NCBI RefSeq assembly: GCF_900635775.1
Contig: NZ_LR134167.1
Location: 901,001 to 965,000, forward strand
DNA from: Avibacterium volantium
GTDB lineage: Bacteria > Pseudomonadota > Gammaproteobacteria > Enterobacterales > Pasteurellaceae
DNA: 64,000 bases
Reading direction: 5' to 3'
Within the stretch, counting starts at the first letter, position 1. The number at the start of each line of letters is the position of its first letter. Positions 63,799-64,000 of this stretch are shown piece after piece. Made by a program: the position numbers and the translations under genes. The notes beneath the pieces were generated by a model that made no database searches, was not told the origin of the DNA, and was given only the letters and a program-made list of their open reading frames with translations.

Positions 63799-64000
63799 AT
63801 GAACAGATTTTCTACTCGTTTGAAGAATCAAGAGGGGTTTACGTTAATTGAATTAATGATTGTAATCGCCATTGTGGCTATTTTGGCAACAATCGCCGTG
63901 CCAGCTTATCAAAACTATACGAAAAAAGCGGCAATTTCAGAGCTTATTCAAGCTGCAAGCCCTTATCGCTCTGAAGTGGAACTTTGTGTGTATAACACAA
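63799..64000 (+). CDS. pilA: Type IV prepilin PilA (partial, cut by the window end)
   Basis: The first 67 residues are visible. The short basic leader ends at the prepilin peptidase site G13|F14 ([16 protein letters not shown]), with the conserved Glu at mature position 5 (E18). The hydrophobic assembly helix follows, then [12 protein letters not shown] with a cysteine that may form the pilin disulfide. AAGGACAGCTT is a good ribosome site. pilB, pilC and pilD normally follow. It links to pilW at 2.4 kb; the pilus also serves DNA uptake in this family. Confidence 0.93.
   Translation, partial: MNRFSTRLKNQEGFTLIELMIVIAIVAILATIAVPAYQNYTKKAAISELIQAASPYRSEVELCVYNT

Overview
This window is a chromosomal segment of a gamma-proteobacterium of the family Pasteurellaceae. 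The clearest sign is the Haemophilus-type DNA uptake signal sequence (AAGTGCGGT and its complement ACCGCACTT), which recurs dozens of times in genes and between them. The gene content agrees: an IS1016-like element, an e(P4)-type acid phosphatase, a sialic acid TRAP transporter with a fused QM membrane subunit, and Haemophilus-like runs such as rlmN-pilW-rodZ-ispG-hisS, hinT-ycfL-nagZ-rlmC, rppH-TSUP-lgt-thyA and ampD/pilA. No rRNA or tRNA gene and no CRISPR array was recognised. The sequence alone does not settle the species; an Avibacterium- or Haemophilus-like organism would fit.

Layout. 1-0.9 kb: an AT-rich DUF2971 gene broken by an in-frame stop. 1.2-7.2 kb (+): rlmN, pilW, rodZ, ispG, hisS, yfgM. 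7.5-12.0 kb (-): lepA-lepB-rnc-era. 12.2-18.1 kb (+): an LTA-synthase-like sulfatase-fold protein, corC-lnt and metK. 18.07-18.78 kb: an intact 713-bp IS1016-like element. 18.9-21.3 kb (+): sprT, holD, rimI and a DMT-family exporter. 21.3-26.9 kb (-): focA and pflB, the e(P4) phosphatase gene, pflA and a small methyltransferase. 27.2-30.1 kb (+): hinT, a YcfL-type lipoprotein, nagZ, rlmC. 30.1-35.0 kb: argE divergent from argC-argB-argH across an ArgR-type operator. 35.0-36.0 kb (-): ftsB-ispD. 36.3-44.9 kb: a complete sialic acid uptake and catabolism locus, with siaQM, siaP, nanM leftward and nanE, nanK, nanQ, siaR, nanA rightward. 45-51.5 kb (-): a lipoprotein, rlmB, rnr, the rpsF-priB-rpsR-rplI operon and lexA. 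51.7-57.2 kb: plsB (+), recN (-), nadK (-). 57.4 kb: grpE (+). 58.0-61.7 kb (-): tadA, thyA, lgt, a TSUP permease, rppH. 61.7-62.4 kb: a long AT-rich intergenic region with three DnaA boxes. 62.4-64 kb: a short CDF metal transporter, ampD, and the start of a type IV pilin gene cut by the window edge.

How the genes work together. The sialic acid locus imports Neu5Ac (SiaP, SiaQM), sets its anomeric form (NanM), and degrades it through NanA, NanK and NanE to GlcNAc-6-phosphate, with SiaR and CRP as likely regulators. The FocA/PflB/PflA set gives anaerobic pyruvate cleavage and formate export. The arg genes cover several arginine biosynthesis steps. lexA and recN carry SOS boxes.

The most interesting unexplained signals are: (1) a repeated regulatory module in the sialic acid locus, with four copies of a TGAARTAWTAYTTCA-like palindrome as two pairs 119-120 bp apart, each pair next to a CRP-like box; (2) a cluster of three perfect DnaA boxes around an AT-rich stretch with four GATC sites (61.9-62.15 kb), resembling a replication origin; (3) a 106-bp MITE-like repeat upstream of ftsB; (4) a second, diverged copy of the plsB 3' end with its terminator; (5) the IS1016-like insertion between metK and a downstream hairpin.
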